The notes beneath the pieces were generated by a model. The model did not search any database, was not told the DNA's origin, and saw only the letters and a list, made by a program, of their open reading frames with translations. Both the position numbers and the translations under genes were made by a program. 64,000 nucleotides of DNA. Source: Spirosoma endbachense. Its GTDB lineage: Bacteria > Bacteroidota > Bacteroidia > Cytophagales > Spirosomataceae. Positions 9,201 to 17,662 of this stretch are shown here, in pieces. Positions within the stretch are counted from its first letter, which is position 1, and each line of letters begins with the position of its first letter. The stretch spans positions 5,027,284 to 5,091,283 of the forward strand of contig NZ_CP045997.1 of assembly GCF_010233585.1 (NCBI RefSeq). The letters run 5' to 3'.

Positions 9201-9310
9201 GGCTGTTGTTTGCTGGCTTACTCACACTCTACATCATACCGGCGGTGTATTCCTACTTCTCCCGCGTGCCAAAGCATAAGGAAGCTGAGGTATTAGAGCC
9301 GGTAGAATAA
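6239..9310 (+). CDS. RND multidrug efflux pump, AcrB/MexB-type
   Basis: A 1023-residue inner-membrane proton/drug antiporter of full family length. The first membrane helix opens the protein (VLAGVLSVLIILFGFVGLTYL), followed by a large periplasmic porter loop, helices TM2-6 with the proton-relay pair Asp-Asp in LVVDDAIVVLENIF, a second porter loop and TM7-12 (ending GGLLFAGLLTLYIIPAVYSYF). FGPPAPVN and other porter motifs suggest the hydrophobic-drug HAE subgroup rather than heavy-metal pumps. Together with the adaptor and outer-membrane channel it forms a complete tripartite efflux system. Substrates cannot be predicted. Confidence 0.95.
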   Translation: MSLSGISIQRPVLAGVLSVLIILFGFVGLTYLGIREYPVTDSPIVTVTTTYPGASPDVIAYQITKPLEESIGEANGIRTISSVSREAASVITVEFNLDADLEAAANDVRDKVTKARRLLPGDVDPPIVEKANSGDIVIFMAVESKTRSILEVSNIASTVIKERMQTIPGVKRVGIAGEKKYAMRLRIDPAKLAAYQLTPSDIEQALRKENVDLPSGRIEGDRNELTVRTLGRLTKEDDFNNMIVKQEGSSIIRFKDIGYAELGAENERTAILNSLKGNSPTIGVFVEPQRGANAVAIADEFYRRLKELRKEIPADYQLTIGKDFTEPIRDSISEVEETLFVAFGLVILILFLFLRDWRSTIIPVVAIPVSIVSAFFIMYIAGYSINILTLLALVLAIGLVVDDAIVVLENIFAKVEEGMSPLQAAFKGSSEIYFAVISTTITLAAVFLPILFLPGITGKLFQEFAVVVAGSVLVSAFVALTLSPMMSAYLLKRQDKPNWLYRKTEPYFVALNRGYEKSLGWFLRYRWVAFPTLIVTFGLIYIIGKQLPSELAPLEDRSQISLAVIAPEGSSYEYTEKYMNEIAKFSVDSTQGLFQTYSILALTFGPPAPVNIAIQNTFLKKADERKTSQADVFATYSRNVQNFRGVMVFPVQPPTIGSRFGQAQPVQYVLQGTNLAAITEILPKFMDEARKSPILRFADSDLKVNKPELVLQINRDKAAELGISVVEIARGLQLALSGQRYGYFIYNDRQYEVIGQLQRQDRDTPYDLKSMYVRTRTGDIVSLDNLVSFRESISPAAIYRYDQAISATVSAGLAPGKTIGDGVAEMNRIARKVLPPTIKTSLAGESRDFAESSSSLMFAFVFALVLIYLVLAAQFESLVDPFIILLTVPMAMTGALISLWLFGQTLNIFSQIGIITLIGLITKNGILIVEFANQSKEAGLSTLEAAKVAAASRFRPILMTSLAMIFGTIPIALTENSRNSLGTVIVGGLLFAGLLTLYIIPAVYSYFSRVPKHKEAEVLEPVE

Positions 9311-9333
9311 ACGAGTTTTATCAACTAGATTTC

Positions 9334-10680
9334 ATGAAACGTATTATTTATACGCTCCTGACTACGCTGATTTTTGTGGGTAGTTGGGGGCTGACTCAGG
9401 CTCAGGTTCGCCAGCTAACGATGGACAATGCCGTGAAGCTGGCGCTGGATAAGAACCGGGATTTACAGGTAGCAACGCTGGAAACGGCTAAGTCGGCCCA
9501 GAAAGTGGTAGAAGCGCGAAGTTATGCGCTGCCAAACGTAGCAGGATCAGCCCTGTATCAGTATTATTTCAACAAGCAGGTTTCGTTTTTGCCCGGTAGT
9601 TTTGTTGGATTGCCCGAAAATCAACTGGCTACCTTCCGGGTGGGAGGCTCGAACGCATTGATTGGGGGCATTGCCGCAACGCAGCCACTCTTCCAGCCGG
9701 GTATAAAGTCGGGCATCAAAGCCGCCCAAATTGATGAGGCTGCTACAAACGAAGCATTGGCCGACGTTCGTGCCAGCATCGTTACGGATGTAAAAAAGGC
9801 GTATCTGGATGTGCTGATTACGCAGGAACAACTTCGGTTGCAGCAGCAAAGCATTGCCCGGAATGAACAGGCGCTGAAAGATGCACGCTCACTTTTGGCG
9901 CAGGGACGAGCCTCTCGTGTCGATACGTTACGGGCCTTCGTGACGGTCGAAAATCTACGTCCGGCCATTATTCAACTGACTAACCGCATCGGAATAACCA
10001 AAACCGTTCTGAAACGGACAATGGGTCTGGATGAACAGGAGGCCATCGAGTTACAGGATTCGCTGCGCTACGACAATCCATTGTTGGCGGCTCCTGCTAC
10101 AACGACGGATGTGTATTTTGAAGCCGTTCAGGCCCGGCCCGAAGTGCGTCGGCTGGAACTGATCGAACAGTTAAATCGGGAGCAAGTGGCCATACAAACG
10201 GCAGAGCGACAACCCAAGCTATCGGCAATTGGGCTGGTACAGTCTCAGTCACAGGCCAATAACTTTCGGGTTGATGAGTACAAGTGGCCGGTGAGTTCAT
10301 ATCTTGGGCTGCAATTAAGTGTTCCGATTTTTACTGGTTTTCGTACAAATTCACGGATTCAGCAGGCTCAGATTACACGCCAGCAGACCGAAACACAGGT
10401 GGCTAACCTGAAAGAAATTGTTCGGGCGCAGGTAAAAATTGGTTTGGCTAATGTGGAGGAAGCACGTTTACGGATCGAAACGCAACGGCAAACGATCTCG
10501 GTTGCAGAGCTAGGTTACCGCATCACCCGCGACCGCTGGAAACAAGGTATTGCCTCACGACTGGATATGTCGGACGCTGAACTCTCGCTTACGCAAGCCA
10601 AATCGAATTATCTACAGGCCGTTTATGACTACCTGACGGCTACGGTCAGTCTGGATAAAGTGCTGGGTCGGATCAAGTGA
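9334..10680 (+). CDS. TolC-family outer-membrane efflux channel
   Basis: A 448-residue protein with a signal peptide (about 1-23, ending LTQAQ) and two homologous halves of long coiled-coil helices with short barrel strands, the OEP-family repeat (LTMDNAVKLALDKNRDLQVA near the start; AELGYRITRDRWKQGIASRLDM and LTQAKSNYLQAVYDYLTATVSLDKVLG near the end). It completes the efflux operon, 23 bases after the pump gene. The operon probably ends in the inverted repeats that follow it. Confidence 0.93.
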   Translation: MKRIIYTLLTTLIFVGSWGLTQAQVRQLTMDNAVKLALDKNRDLQVATLETAKSAQKVVEARSYALPNVAGSALYQYYFNKQVSFLPGSFVGLPENQLATFRVGGSNALIGGIAATQPLFQPGIKSGIKAAQIDEAATNEALADVRASIVTDVKKAYLDVLITQEQLRLQQQSIARNEQALKDARSLLAQGRASRVDTLRAFVTVENLRPAIIQLTNRIGITKTVLKRTMGLDEQEAIELQDSLRYDNPLLAAPATTTDVYFEAVQARPEVRRLELIEQLNREQVAIQTAERQPKLSAIGLVQSQSQANNFRVDEYKWPVSSYLGLQLSVPIFTGFRTNSRIQQAQITRQQTETQVANLKEIVRAQVKIGLANVEEARLRIETQRQTISVAELGYRITRDRWKQGIASRLDMSDAELSLTQAKSNYLQAVYDYLTATVSLDKVLGRIK

Positions 10681-10713
10681 TAACCAACTGAGATTTTTCA
10701 ATTTTAAGCAGGT

Positions 10714-10780
10714 GTTTTGGGCAATCTAGCCAACGCTTTTTAATTGCCATTGGGGAACGTCGGTTAGTTTTGCCCAAAAC
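10714..10780. repeat. Inverted repeat after the efflux operon
   Basis: GTTTTGGGCAA (10714-10724) and TTGCCCAAAAC (10770-10780) are perfect 11-bp inverted repeats separated by 45 bases. They start 34 bases after the TolC-family stop codon. They may help to end the efflux transcript, or they may be a separate element; there is no U-run. Confidence 0.5.
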
Positions 10781-10802
10781 ACTTGTTACTTACTTCCCGC
10801 AA

Positions 10803-10892
10803 GACTTTGGCATCGAGCCATCGAGTCGTGCCACGGTTACTACTGATACGCAAACAAACCGTGGTACGACTCGATGGCTCGATGCCAAAGTC
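10803..10892 (+). repeat. Conserved-loop hairpin element, copy A
   Basis: Two 36-base arms (10803-10838 and 10857-10892) pair at all positions, with one G-T wobble, around an 18-nt loop ACTACTGATACGCAAACA. The inner stem is the family core (G)TGCCACGGTT, while the outer arm, containing GACTTTGGCATCGAGCC, is only loosely like other copies. It lies between two plus-strand genes, 18 bases ahead of the VOC gene start. Confidence 0.9.
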
Positions 10893-10910
10893 CTATTCCC
10901 AATATACCCT

Positions 10911-11318
10911 ATGAAAACCACAGTAAAAGAACTTCGCCTAATTCTTACCGTCGACAATCTGGATGAACTGATCCGTTTTTACCGGGATACGGTCGGGCTG
11001 GAAACATCGAAAGAGTGGCACGAAGAAGCCGGTAACGGTATTATTCTGGATGCCGGTCGGGCATCACTTGAACTGATTGATGCCAAACACGCTGACCGAA
11101 TCGATCAGATTGAAGTTGGCAAACGGGTGTCAGGTCCGATACGACTGGCGTTGCGTGTGAGCGAACCGATCCCGGCAGCAACCGAAACGCTCGTTGATGG
11201 TGGAGCCACATCGGTTGCTCCGCCCACCACCGCGCCCTGGAGTGAAGTATCCCGAGTTCAGGCACCTGATGGGATGCAGATTACGCTATTTGCAACGTCG
11301 ACGTTAGTGGACAAATGA
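10911..11318 (+). CDS. VOC-superfamily (glyoxalase/bleomycin-resistance-like) protein
   Basis: A 135-residue protein with the repeated beta-alpha-beta-beta-beta modules of the vicinal oxygen chelate fold: LRLILTVDNLDELIRFYRDTVGLE in the first module and PIRLALRVSEPIPAATETLVDGGA leading into DGMQITLFAT in the second. Members bind a metal and act as lyases, dioxygenases or drug-binding proteins. The second metal ligand is not clear, so the activity is open. The ATG at 10911 is preferred because the upstream in-frame extension would run through the hairpin element. Confidence 0.8.
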   Translation: MKTTVKELRLILTVDNLDELIRFYRDTVGLETSKEWHEEAGNGIILDAGRASLELIDAKHADRIDQIEVGKRVSGPIRLALRVSEPIPAATETLVDGGATSVAPPTTAPWSEVSRVQAPDGMQITLFATSTLVDK

Positions 11319-11371
11319 AAGCTATGAACGTAGTCGTTCATAGTTGAGTAAGCTGGTGATCAATTACCAGC

Positions 11372-12367
11372 TTACTTACTACTCTGAGCGGCCCGCAGCT
11401 TTTTCTTAAAAGCCATAAAATCGGCTGGAGTGTTGCCGTTATCTGCATACAGGTTCTCATAATGAACGACTACGTTGTCGATCATGAAGCCCGTTGGTGT
11501 TTGATAGCGAAAATCGGCTCCACGTTCCAGCAATAGCTGGCATACGTCCCAGGCCTGATTGTTAGCGGCATAAAGCAGCGGTGAATAATGCCCCATCCAT
11601 CCATAATCGGGGTGGATGCTATTCGGATTGGCACCGTGTTCCAGCAGGGCTTTCACTTTTAAAAAGCGATCAGTTTCATAATCGATAGTCGAAAAAAGGA
11701 TGGGAGCGCCATAGCTGTTGCGGGCGTTCGGGTCAGCACCCTTTTTTAATAATAATTCAAGAACCGCTGCCGAGCCCTGCCGACTTACCCAGATCTGAGT
11801 TGGAATACGGGCTGTATCGGTCGTTTGGGTGGTAGCACCATTTGCCAGCAGTAGCTCCATACAGTGCATGGCCTGTTTGGGATTTTCCTGTTCGGTAGCA
11901 CGAAAGGTCGCGAAATCAAGTAGGGTTACATGATCGTTACCGCTTTCATTGAGCCGTTGCCGAACGGGCGACTGGAGTAAAGTTTGCAGCCGGGGTAAGT
12001 CTTCTTTGGCAATGGCTCTTGCGACGTCAAGCAGTGCCGCATCCTGAAAATAATACGAGCCATTGGTAATGGCTTCGTTTTTCTGCTTGTCTAAATACGC
12101 GAAAATCCGGTCAGAAACGAAGTTATACGACACCACCAGAACGGGCAGCAGCCCAACCGAAAAGGCGGTTAGCTTCGACCAACGGTAAGGAATGATATTT
12201 AGGCCAATAAGTACAGCCAGTAAAATACCGCCAAAGAAAATCAATCCTGTTTCCATACCGATTCCTGCCGCGTCGTTACCCCGACGGTTTATGTTAAAGA
12301 AAGAGAAAAGTAGAATGATACCGTAAAGGCCTACTAAAAGCCAATTACTGGTTGTGAGTGTTTTCAT
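11372..12367 (-). CDS. Membrane-anchored ankyrin-repeat protein
   Basis: A 331-residue protein. Three hydrophobic segments at the N-terminus (about 8-25, 42-60 and 67-85) are followed by ankyrin repeats recognisable by phrases such as VTLLDFATFRATEQ, AVLELLLKKGADPNARNSYG, VKALLEHGANPNSIHPDYG and VCQLLLERGADFRYQTPTG. Ankyrin repeats bind proteins; here they should face the cytoplasm or periplasm at the inner membrane. The partner is unknown. The gene is divergent from a DUF3592 gene, with phased repeats between them. Confidence 0.85.
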   Translation of the reverse strand: MKTLTTSNWLLVGLYGIILLFSFFNINRRGNDAAGIGMETGLIFFGGILLAVLIGLNIIPYRWSKLTAFSVGLLPVLVVSYNFVSDRIFAYLDKQKNEAITNGSYYFQDAALLDVARAIAKEDLPRLQTLLQSPVRQRLNESGNDHVTLLDFATFRATEQENPKQAMHCMELLLANGATTQTTDTARIPTQIWVSRQGSAAVLELLLKKGADPNARNSYGAPILFSTIDYETDRFLKVKALLEHGANPNSIHPDYGWMGHYSPLLYAANNQAWDVCQLLLERGADFRYQTPTGFMIDNVVVHYENLYADNGNTPADFMAFKKKLRAAQSSK

Positions 12368-12476
12368 GTGTACTGCAAGAATAGACAGCCTGGGTCGAAC
12401 GCCTGTTTCCTTTTATACGGACATTCGCGACTGATCAAAAGTAGACACAGCATATGGGTTTAGACTAGTCCGAACC

Positions 12477-12507
12477 AATAACGGGTTGTTTTGGGTAAAT
12501 AACGGGT
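12477..12507 (-). promoter_or_regulatory. Phased direct repeats facing the ankyrin gene
   Basis: AATAACGGGT occurs at 12477-12486 and 12498-12507, 21 bases apart. On the minus strand the unit is ACCCGTTATT, close to the GTT-centred LytTR half-site. It lies about 110-140 bases ahead of the ankyrin gene's start codon. Confidence 0.4.
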
Positions 12508-12605
12508 AGACGAAGAAGTACAGTTGGCGACGTTCGTTCAATAGCAGCGAATCGACCCGATTAACGCTGCTATTGATTCGTCAGAAAACACAACGGATTG
12601 GCTGG

Positions 12606-12680
12606 ATTAACCAGTTATCGGGAAAATTAACCAGTTATACATCCAGAACTGCCGGTTAGTAAGTGAGACTAGGTTAGTCA
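12606..12680 (+). promoter_or_regulatory. Phased AGTT/GGTT direct repeats facing the DUF3592 gene
   Basis: ATTAACCAGTTAT occurs twice as an exact 13-mer (12606-12618 and 12626-12638, 20 bases apart) and is followed by GGTTAGT at 12654 and again at 12672. The four GTT cores lie 20, 21 and 18 bases apart, on about the same face of the helix. This arrangement is typical of LytTR-type regulator sites. The array ends 40 bases before the DUF3592 start. Confidence 0.45.
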
Positions 12681-12719
12681 TCGACTGTGCTGCACTTTTG
12701 CTCATCCTCTTCAACCATT

Positions 12720-13187
12720 ATGGCAACGACAACGATCCTTCCGCTACTTATCGCCTTTGTTGGCTTGTTCTTTGGGGGTTTATTAATTTTTATTGGCTGG
12801 TATCTTTGGTATGATGGGCGCGATCTGCGTAGCAACGGACTTACCGTTACGGCTACCATTCTGAAAAAATTCAGGAAAGATGATCAGGGAGCCTGGGGCA
12901 ATCTGGAAAGCTATTATGCGCAATGCCAGTTTCATGATCCATCCGGGCAGCCTAAGGAGGTTGATGTATATATGCGGTCGAAGTTATGGTATCAGGTGAG
13001 TGAAGGAGCAACGACACAACTGACCTACGTGCCCGACGAATTGGATGAACCTTTGCCCGGCTCACATTTTAACTGGCAGGTACGCGGATTAGCCGGTATT
13101 GGTCTGATGGCTTTGGGTATGCTTTTGATTCTGGTGTTAACCTTTGGCGGAATTCAGGAGTGGCTAAGCTCGAATCATGCCTTCTGA
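12720..13187 (+). CDS. DUF3592-type membrane protein
   Basis: A 155-residue protein with one membrane helix at each end (about 6-30 and 122-145) and a soluble beta-rich segment between them (ATILKKFRKDDQG ... YYAQCQFHDPSGQPKEVDVYMRSKLWYQVSEG ... LTYVPDELDEPLPG). This is the layout of DUF3592 proteins, which have no known function. The ATG at 12720 places the first helix right at the N-terminus; an upstream in-frame start would add eleven mostly polar residues. The possible LytTR-type site upstream links it to the signalling genes nearby. Confidence 0.7.
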   Translation: MATTTILPLLIAFVGLFFGGLLIFIGWYLWYDGRDLRSNGLTVTATILKKFRKDDQGAWGNLESYYAQCQFHDPSGQPKEVDVYMRSKLWYQVSEGATTQLTYVPDELDEPLPGSHFNWQVRGLAGIGLMALGMLLILVLTFGGIQEWLSSNHAF

Positions 13188-13242
13188 GGTTAGCTAATTT
13201 TGGGAATGCCTGATCGACGGATCACCCAATATTAGCACGGAA

Positions 13243-16200
13243 CTACTCCTGCCTGATCACTGGTAATTGAATAATCACACGCGTACCCACTGGTTCATTG
13301 TTGTCATCGGTTTTGTCGATGACAACTACCCCCGATTCCTTGCCGCTGCGCTGCGTGATAAGCTGTAAGCGCTCTTCGGTCACCTTAAGGCCAACGCTTT
13401 TGTGGGCCGAAACGGTTTTACTCTTCAGCTCCTGCGCTTTTTGTCGACCTACTCCATCATCGTCCACAATGCATTCCAGGTGATCGCCCTGACGATTGAT
13501 GCCGATTGTAATGGTTCCCCGGCTTCGTTTGTGGGCAATGCCGTGCAGGATCGCATTTTCAATATACGGCTGAATAATCATCGGCGGAATGGATAGATTC
13601 TCCTGCGCCAGTGATGGATCGGTCGTTAAGGCAAAATCGAATTTACTGTTAAATCGCAGTTGTTCCAGCTCCAGATAAAGTTGCAATTGCTCCACCTCAC
13701 TGCTAATGGTTACCCACTCCTGACGTGAATTGTCCAGTATCAGCCGCATGAGTCGGGCAAACTTAACCAGATACTTGTCGGCATTGTCGCTATCATTTTG
13801 CAGGATAAACAAACGAATGGCGTTCAGTGAGTTATATAAAAAATGTGGATTCATTTGCGACCGTAATGCCTTCATTTCCGAAGCGGCAATTCGTTCGCGG
13901 AGTTCACTTTTTTCCTGTTGCTCGCTGGCAACGCGTTTCTCCCGCCATCGGGCAATGGTTACGGTTAATCCCAGTAATGTGCCTAGTGCAAGTAACCGAA
14001 ACCACCACGTTTGCCAGAAAGGTGCCTGAATTGTCAGGGGTAACCGATAGCCTTCCCGATTCCATACACCGTCGTTGTTGGAGGCAATCACATGCAGGAC
14101 ATAATCGCCAGGAGGCACGTTCGTATAGCTGGCAAATGGTCTATTATTGGTCTGATTCCATCGTTCCTCAAAATTTTCGAGTCGGTAAGCATACTGATTC
14201 CCATCCGAGTTGTCGAAACTAAGGGCGGCCATGTCGAACGAAAATGTATGTTGATTCGGCTCAAGATCGATCGCCTGTGGATTGGCTAAAGGACTGGTGA
14301 GCAACTCCTGGTCATTGATTCGAAAAGACGTCAGGTAGACAGGAGGAACAAAACGATTCAGCTTGATCTGGTCAGGTTGCAGGTAGACTAACCCGCGCAT
14401 AGCGCCAAAATAGAGCCGTCCGGTGGAATCGCGAATAATCGATCCCGATTCGAACTCCGACGAAGGAATACCGTCGGCTTCGTCAAAAGCTGTGAATTGT
14501 AACCGACGGATATCGAGACACGCCAGCCCCCGGCTCGTGCTGATCCAAAGGCTGTCACCGGCTAAGTGAAGGGCTGCAATATCGTTTTTAGGTAATCCGT
14601 GCCGGGTTGTGTAGGTACTTAACTGTCGGGTGCGCTGGTTCAGGCAAGTCAGGCCATTGTCGGTCCCCATCCATATTCGGCCATAACGATCTTCGACAAA
14701 ATCGGTCACGCCCTCATCGGGAAGGCTATTGGGGTTATCATCCTCGTGGGTATATTCGGCCAGTAGTTTCAGGTCCGGACTGATCTTGAGCACGGGACCA
14801 AGGCCACCTACCCATAGATTGTTTTCGTTGTCGAGGTAAAGGGTGTTATAGTTTTTGCCGGGTAGTTGCCGGATTCGCTCGTCGTTAAACTGATTGCTGA
14901 ACGTCTGGGTTTTAGGGTCATAAATCGTTAGCTTCTCATTTGTGCCAATAAAAACCCGGCCATCGGGAGCCTGAATGACATTAAAAACCTGGTGGCCTGC
15001 TACGAAATCCCGACGGGTTGGATTGAAAGCTGGATAGAGGGTTGGGTTTTCCGACGAGGGCAAACAACGGATGTGTTCAAATCGACTGGTCGTTGGGTTG
15101 AGCACATCGAGGCCGGTAGGTGTCCCGACCCACACGGGGCCTTTTCTGTCGGCCAGTATTGTATACGTCCAGTTGTCAGTAAGGCTATGCGGGTCCTGTG
15201 GGTTATGTCGATAAAGACGATAAGCCCGGGTTTTGGGATTGACCCATAGAATGCCATCCCGCGTTGATATCCAGAGACAATTTTTTCGATCCATGGACAA
15301 TCGGCTCGCATCGAGCCCCAGCGTTGAGGCTGGCCGATAGCTAATATCATCGAAGAGCGAGTTTATTTTATTGATGGTTGGGTTAAACCAGCTAACACCG
15401 GCATCATCGGTAGCAACCCATACCACGCCACTCTGGTCTTCAAACAAGGCTTTTACGGAGTTGGAAACCAGACTTCTCGGATTGGTTTCATCACTGACAT
15501 AGGCTGAAAATAGATTTTTATCGGGATCATACCGATATAACCCTCCGGTGGCGACACCTGCCCACAACACGCCGGTTTTGGTCAGAAGCAGCGCTGATAT
15601 TTCCTGCTTGAGGGGCGGCATCGGCAGATACCGGAACACGCCAGTGTTTGGGTTGAGGATGGCAATTTGCCCTGTGTGGGTCCCAATCAGTAGCTCTTTT
15701 GTTCGGGGGTTCTGGATCATCGCCGACACGTAATTATGCGGTAATGACCCCGCAACGGAATCGCTATGGAGAAACGTTTTGAACTGTTTCGTTTTACGAT
15801 TGTAGGCATAAAGTCCAAACTGACTGCCGACCCAAAGAGTTGGCCCATCGATCAACACCCGGCGAATTGAATTGGCGGCCTGCCGTGAGGTTGAATCGGC
15901 TGGCATAGGCAGTCGTCGGGCCTTAGCCGTGACGGGGTTAAAAGCAATAATGCCACCGCTGGTTGCCACCCAGAAGAGACCATCTGAACTTTCTACAGCT
16001 CCCCGAACAAGATTACAGCCGCTTCCCAGCGTGGCGAAGGAGTATCGTTGGAAGGACTGTTTCTTGGGCAGAAACCGGTTTAAGCCTTTTTGGGTACCAA
16101 CCCAGATCGTGCCGTTTCTGGATTTGAAAACACTGCGTACAATGCGGTGCGATAAAGAATGTGGATTACCCGTCTGACGGCTATAATAAATACAACGGAT

Positions 16201-16464
16201 GCCATCGTAACGAACCAGGCCTGTGATCGTACCCAGCCACATGAAACCGAGACTGTCCTGAGCGATTGAGGTAGTATAATTTGTAGGTAACCCCTGACGA
16301 AGGGTCAGCCGCTGAAATAAAACCGTAGGTGACTGACCCTGGGTGATGCCACCACAAAGGATTAATAAGCCTAGTAACCACCGATTACGACACTGGTAGA
16401 TGCTACCCGTCTGCTTATACTTACCCGCTTTTGTCGAACTGTTCCTTAGCTGACCAATATCCAT
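13243..16464 (-). CDS. Beta-propeller sensor with LytS-type histidine kinase domain
   Basis: A 1073-residue membrane sensor. After an N-terminal hydrophobic segment (about 29-44) come about a dozen two-component-regulator propeller repeats (GFMWLGTITGLVRYDG, GTIWVGTQKGLNRF, GVVWVATDDAGVSWFNP and others), a Y_Y_Y immunoglobulin-like domain (about 720-795), one membrane helix (about 805-825), and a cytoplasmic LytS-type kinase with the phospho-acceptor region MNPHFLYNSLNAIRLFILQN and an ATPase lobe. Similar periplasmic propellers in Bacteroidota sense polysaccharide fragments. Unlike classical hybrid sensors it carries no response-regulator domain, and no LytTR gene is adjacent on its strand; the nearest is at 19018. 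Confidence 0.9.
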   Translation of the reverse strand: MDIGQLRNSSTKAGKYKQTGSIYQCRNRWLLGLLILCGGITQGQSPTVLFQRLTLRQGLPTNYTTSIAQDSLGFMWLGTITGLVRYDGIRCIYYSRQTGNPHSLSHRIVRSVFKSRNGTIWVGTQKGLNRFLPKKQSFQRYSFATLGSGCNLVRGAVESSDGLFWVATSGGIIAFNPVTAKARRLPMPADSTSRQAANSIRRVLIDGPTLWVGSQFGLYAYNRKTKQFKTFLHSDSVAGSLPHNYVSAMIQNPRTKELLIGTHTGQIAILNPNTGVFRYLPMPPLKQEISALLLTKTGVLWAGVATGGLYRYDPDKNLFSAYVSDETNPRSLVSNSVKALFEDQSGVVWVATDDAGVSWFNPTINKINSLFDDISYRPASTLGLDASRLSMDRKNCLWISTRDGILWVNPKTRAYRLYRHNPQDPHSLTDNWTYTILADRKGPVWVGTPTGLDVLNPTTSRFEHIRCLPSSENPTLYPAFNPTRRDFVAGHQVFNVIQAPDGRVFIGTNEKLTIYDPKTQTFSNQFNDERIRQLPGKNYNTLYLDNENNLWVGGLGPVLKISPDLKLLAEYTHEDDNPNSLPDEGVTDFVEDRYGRIWMGTDNGLTCLNQRTRQLSTYTTRHGLPKNDIAALHLAGDSLWISTSRGLACLDIRRLQFTAFDEADGIPSSEFESGSIIRDSTGRLYFGAMRGLVYLQPDQIKLNRFVPPVYLTSFRINDQELLTSPLANPQAIDLEPNQHTFSFDMAALSFDNSDGNQYAYRLENFEERWNQTNNRPFASYTNVPPGDYVLHVIASNNDGVWNREGYRLPLTIQAPFWQTWWFRLLALGTLLGLTVTIARWREKRVASEQQEKSELRERIAASEMKALRSQMNPHFLYNSLNAIRLFILQNDSDNADKYLVKFARLMRLILDNSRQEWVTISSEVEQLQLYLELEQLRFNSKFDFALTTDPSLAQENLSIPPMIIQPYIENAILHGIAHKRSRGTITIGINRQGDHLECIVDDDGVGRQKAQELKSKTVSAHKSVGLKVTEERLQLITQRSGKESGVVVIDKTDDNNEPVGTRVIIQLPVIRQE

Positions 16465-16577
16465 ACAAAGTACTCCCCTGTCGCAGCTATTATTAGCTGA
16501 CGAAGCGAATATAAACGCTATTTTACCGTAAATCGAGAATGGATTTAGTCGACCCTTGACGGAATAGGCTGATTCGT

Positions 16578-17546
16578 TTACGCAGGCTGAGGAATCGATG
16601 CCTTTTCGAGCAGGTCATACATGAGATTAATTGCTTCTTTAGACGTTTCGATCCCATGAGCCGTGGCAGGTAAGACGCTGATACCACGGAGCGATTGAAT
16701 GTATTGCTTCGCGATTCGAATGGTTCCGTCGGGCGGAAACAGCAGGTCTTTAGCACCTACGATCAGAAAAATATCGGTCGTCAGTCGTTCCAGCTCTTCT
16801 TTGCGGAGCGGCTCCGGATAATCTCCTCTGAATTTATGCTGCATGAGCGCATAGAGCAGATAATCGCTGATCAGGTTCTTATAAGCTGGTGGAAGGTCGT
16901 GAGTAGGCGGGCAGAAAATGGCGTTATCGAGGAATCTGGCCAGATTCGACTTGGTTGGCAGAACGATTGGCAGAAGATTATAATACAAATTCCGGATCGA
17001 AAACGAGAAGGGACGAATCCCGGCTGGATTCATTAAGATGGCTTTTTCGACTCGCTCTGGCGATTGCAAACACAGCTTCATGCAGATGAGCCCACCCAGA
17101 GAAGCGCCAGCAATGATCGTTTTTTCAATGTGAAGGCCATCGAGCACATCGGTAGCCCATCGGCCATAATCCATTGTTTTTATCGCCGGGTTATGGCCAT
17201 GACTTAACGAAGGCTGCCCGTTTACATCCGTAATATAAATCCGGTAATTGTGCCGGAAAGGGCGTAGCGCATTGTCCATGTCCCAGAACAACCCACAGGT
17301 ACGGGCACCCGGAAAAATGACAATTGTTTTGCTGGCCGGCAGGTGGGTGTTGCAGGCCCAAACGCGCGTATGGCCGAAAGAGGTCTGAACCGTGATTCGT
17401 TTGTATTGAAAGCCGTTTAAATACTCGACCTCTTTATTCCAGTTTTCCAGAAATGTACTGGCTTCGGCTGGTTCGTGAAACGTAGATACACGGGACGGAT
17501 TCATAGCGGATGACCGGAGGAACAGTCTTTTGAGTTGGTCAAACAT
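16578..17546 (-). CDS. Alpha/beta hydrolase
   Basis: A 322-residue alpha/beta-hydrolase-fold protein. The nucleophile elbow GASLGG puts Ser149 in place, with Asp267 in VGAKDLLFPP and His297 in ATAHGIE completing the triad. IVIFPGARTCGLFWDM is the oxyanion-hole region. The family includes esterases, lipases and haloperoxidase-like enzymes; the substrate cannot be inferred. The start at 17546 is the first ATG close to the conserved region; an in-frame start 16 codons upstream is also possible. Divergent from the GAF-kinase operon. Confidence 0.82.
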   Translation of the reverse strand: MFDQLKRLFLRSSAMNPSRVSTFHEPAEASTFLENWNKEVEYLNGFQYKRITVQTSFGHTRVWACNTHLPASKTIVIFPGARTCGLFWDMDNALRPFRHNYRIYITDVNGQPSLSHGHNPAIKTMDYGRWATDVLDGLHIEKTIIAGASLGGLICMKLCLQSPERVEKAILMNPAGIRPFSFSIRNLYYNLLPIVLPTKSNLARFLDNAIFCPPTHDLPPAYKNLISDYLLYALMQHKFRGDYPEPLRKEELERLTTDIFLIVGAKDLLFPPDGTIRIAKQYIQSLRGISVLPATAHGIETSKEAINLMYDLLEKASIPQPA

Positions 17547-17662
17547 AAGGGGAAACAATGGCAAGCAGTAGGTAGAACTAACAGTTGGTGGCAATCGACC
17601 GATAGCTGGTGCTTATGAGTCAATAACTTGTTTGGGGTGCATCCGGACCTGCTACAGCTGGT

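Larger units (their letters stand above)
12368..12719. other. Regulatory-looking divergent intergenic region
   Basis: These 352 bases between the ankyrin and DUF3592 genes contain no gene. They hold two sets of phased direct repeats (annotated separately) and, between them, a 12-bp perfect inverted repeat, TCAATAGCAGCG / CGCTGCTATTGA, at 12538-12549 and 12565-12576 with a 15-nt loop. Confidence 0.6.

Noticed and set aside
6290..9225. Long antisense frames across the efflux pump gene
   Set aside because: They are shadows of the pump's codon pattern with no recognisable protein features.
10770..10910. Upstream extension of the VOC gene
   Set aside because: It would be translated from the hairpin element itself and begins at a TTG; the ATG at 10911 starts the conserved fold.
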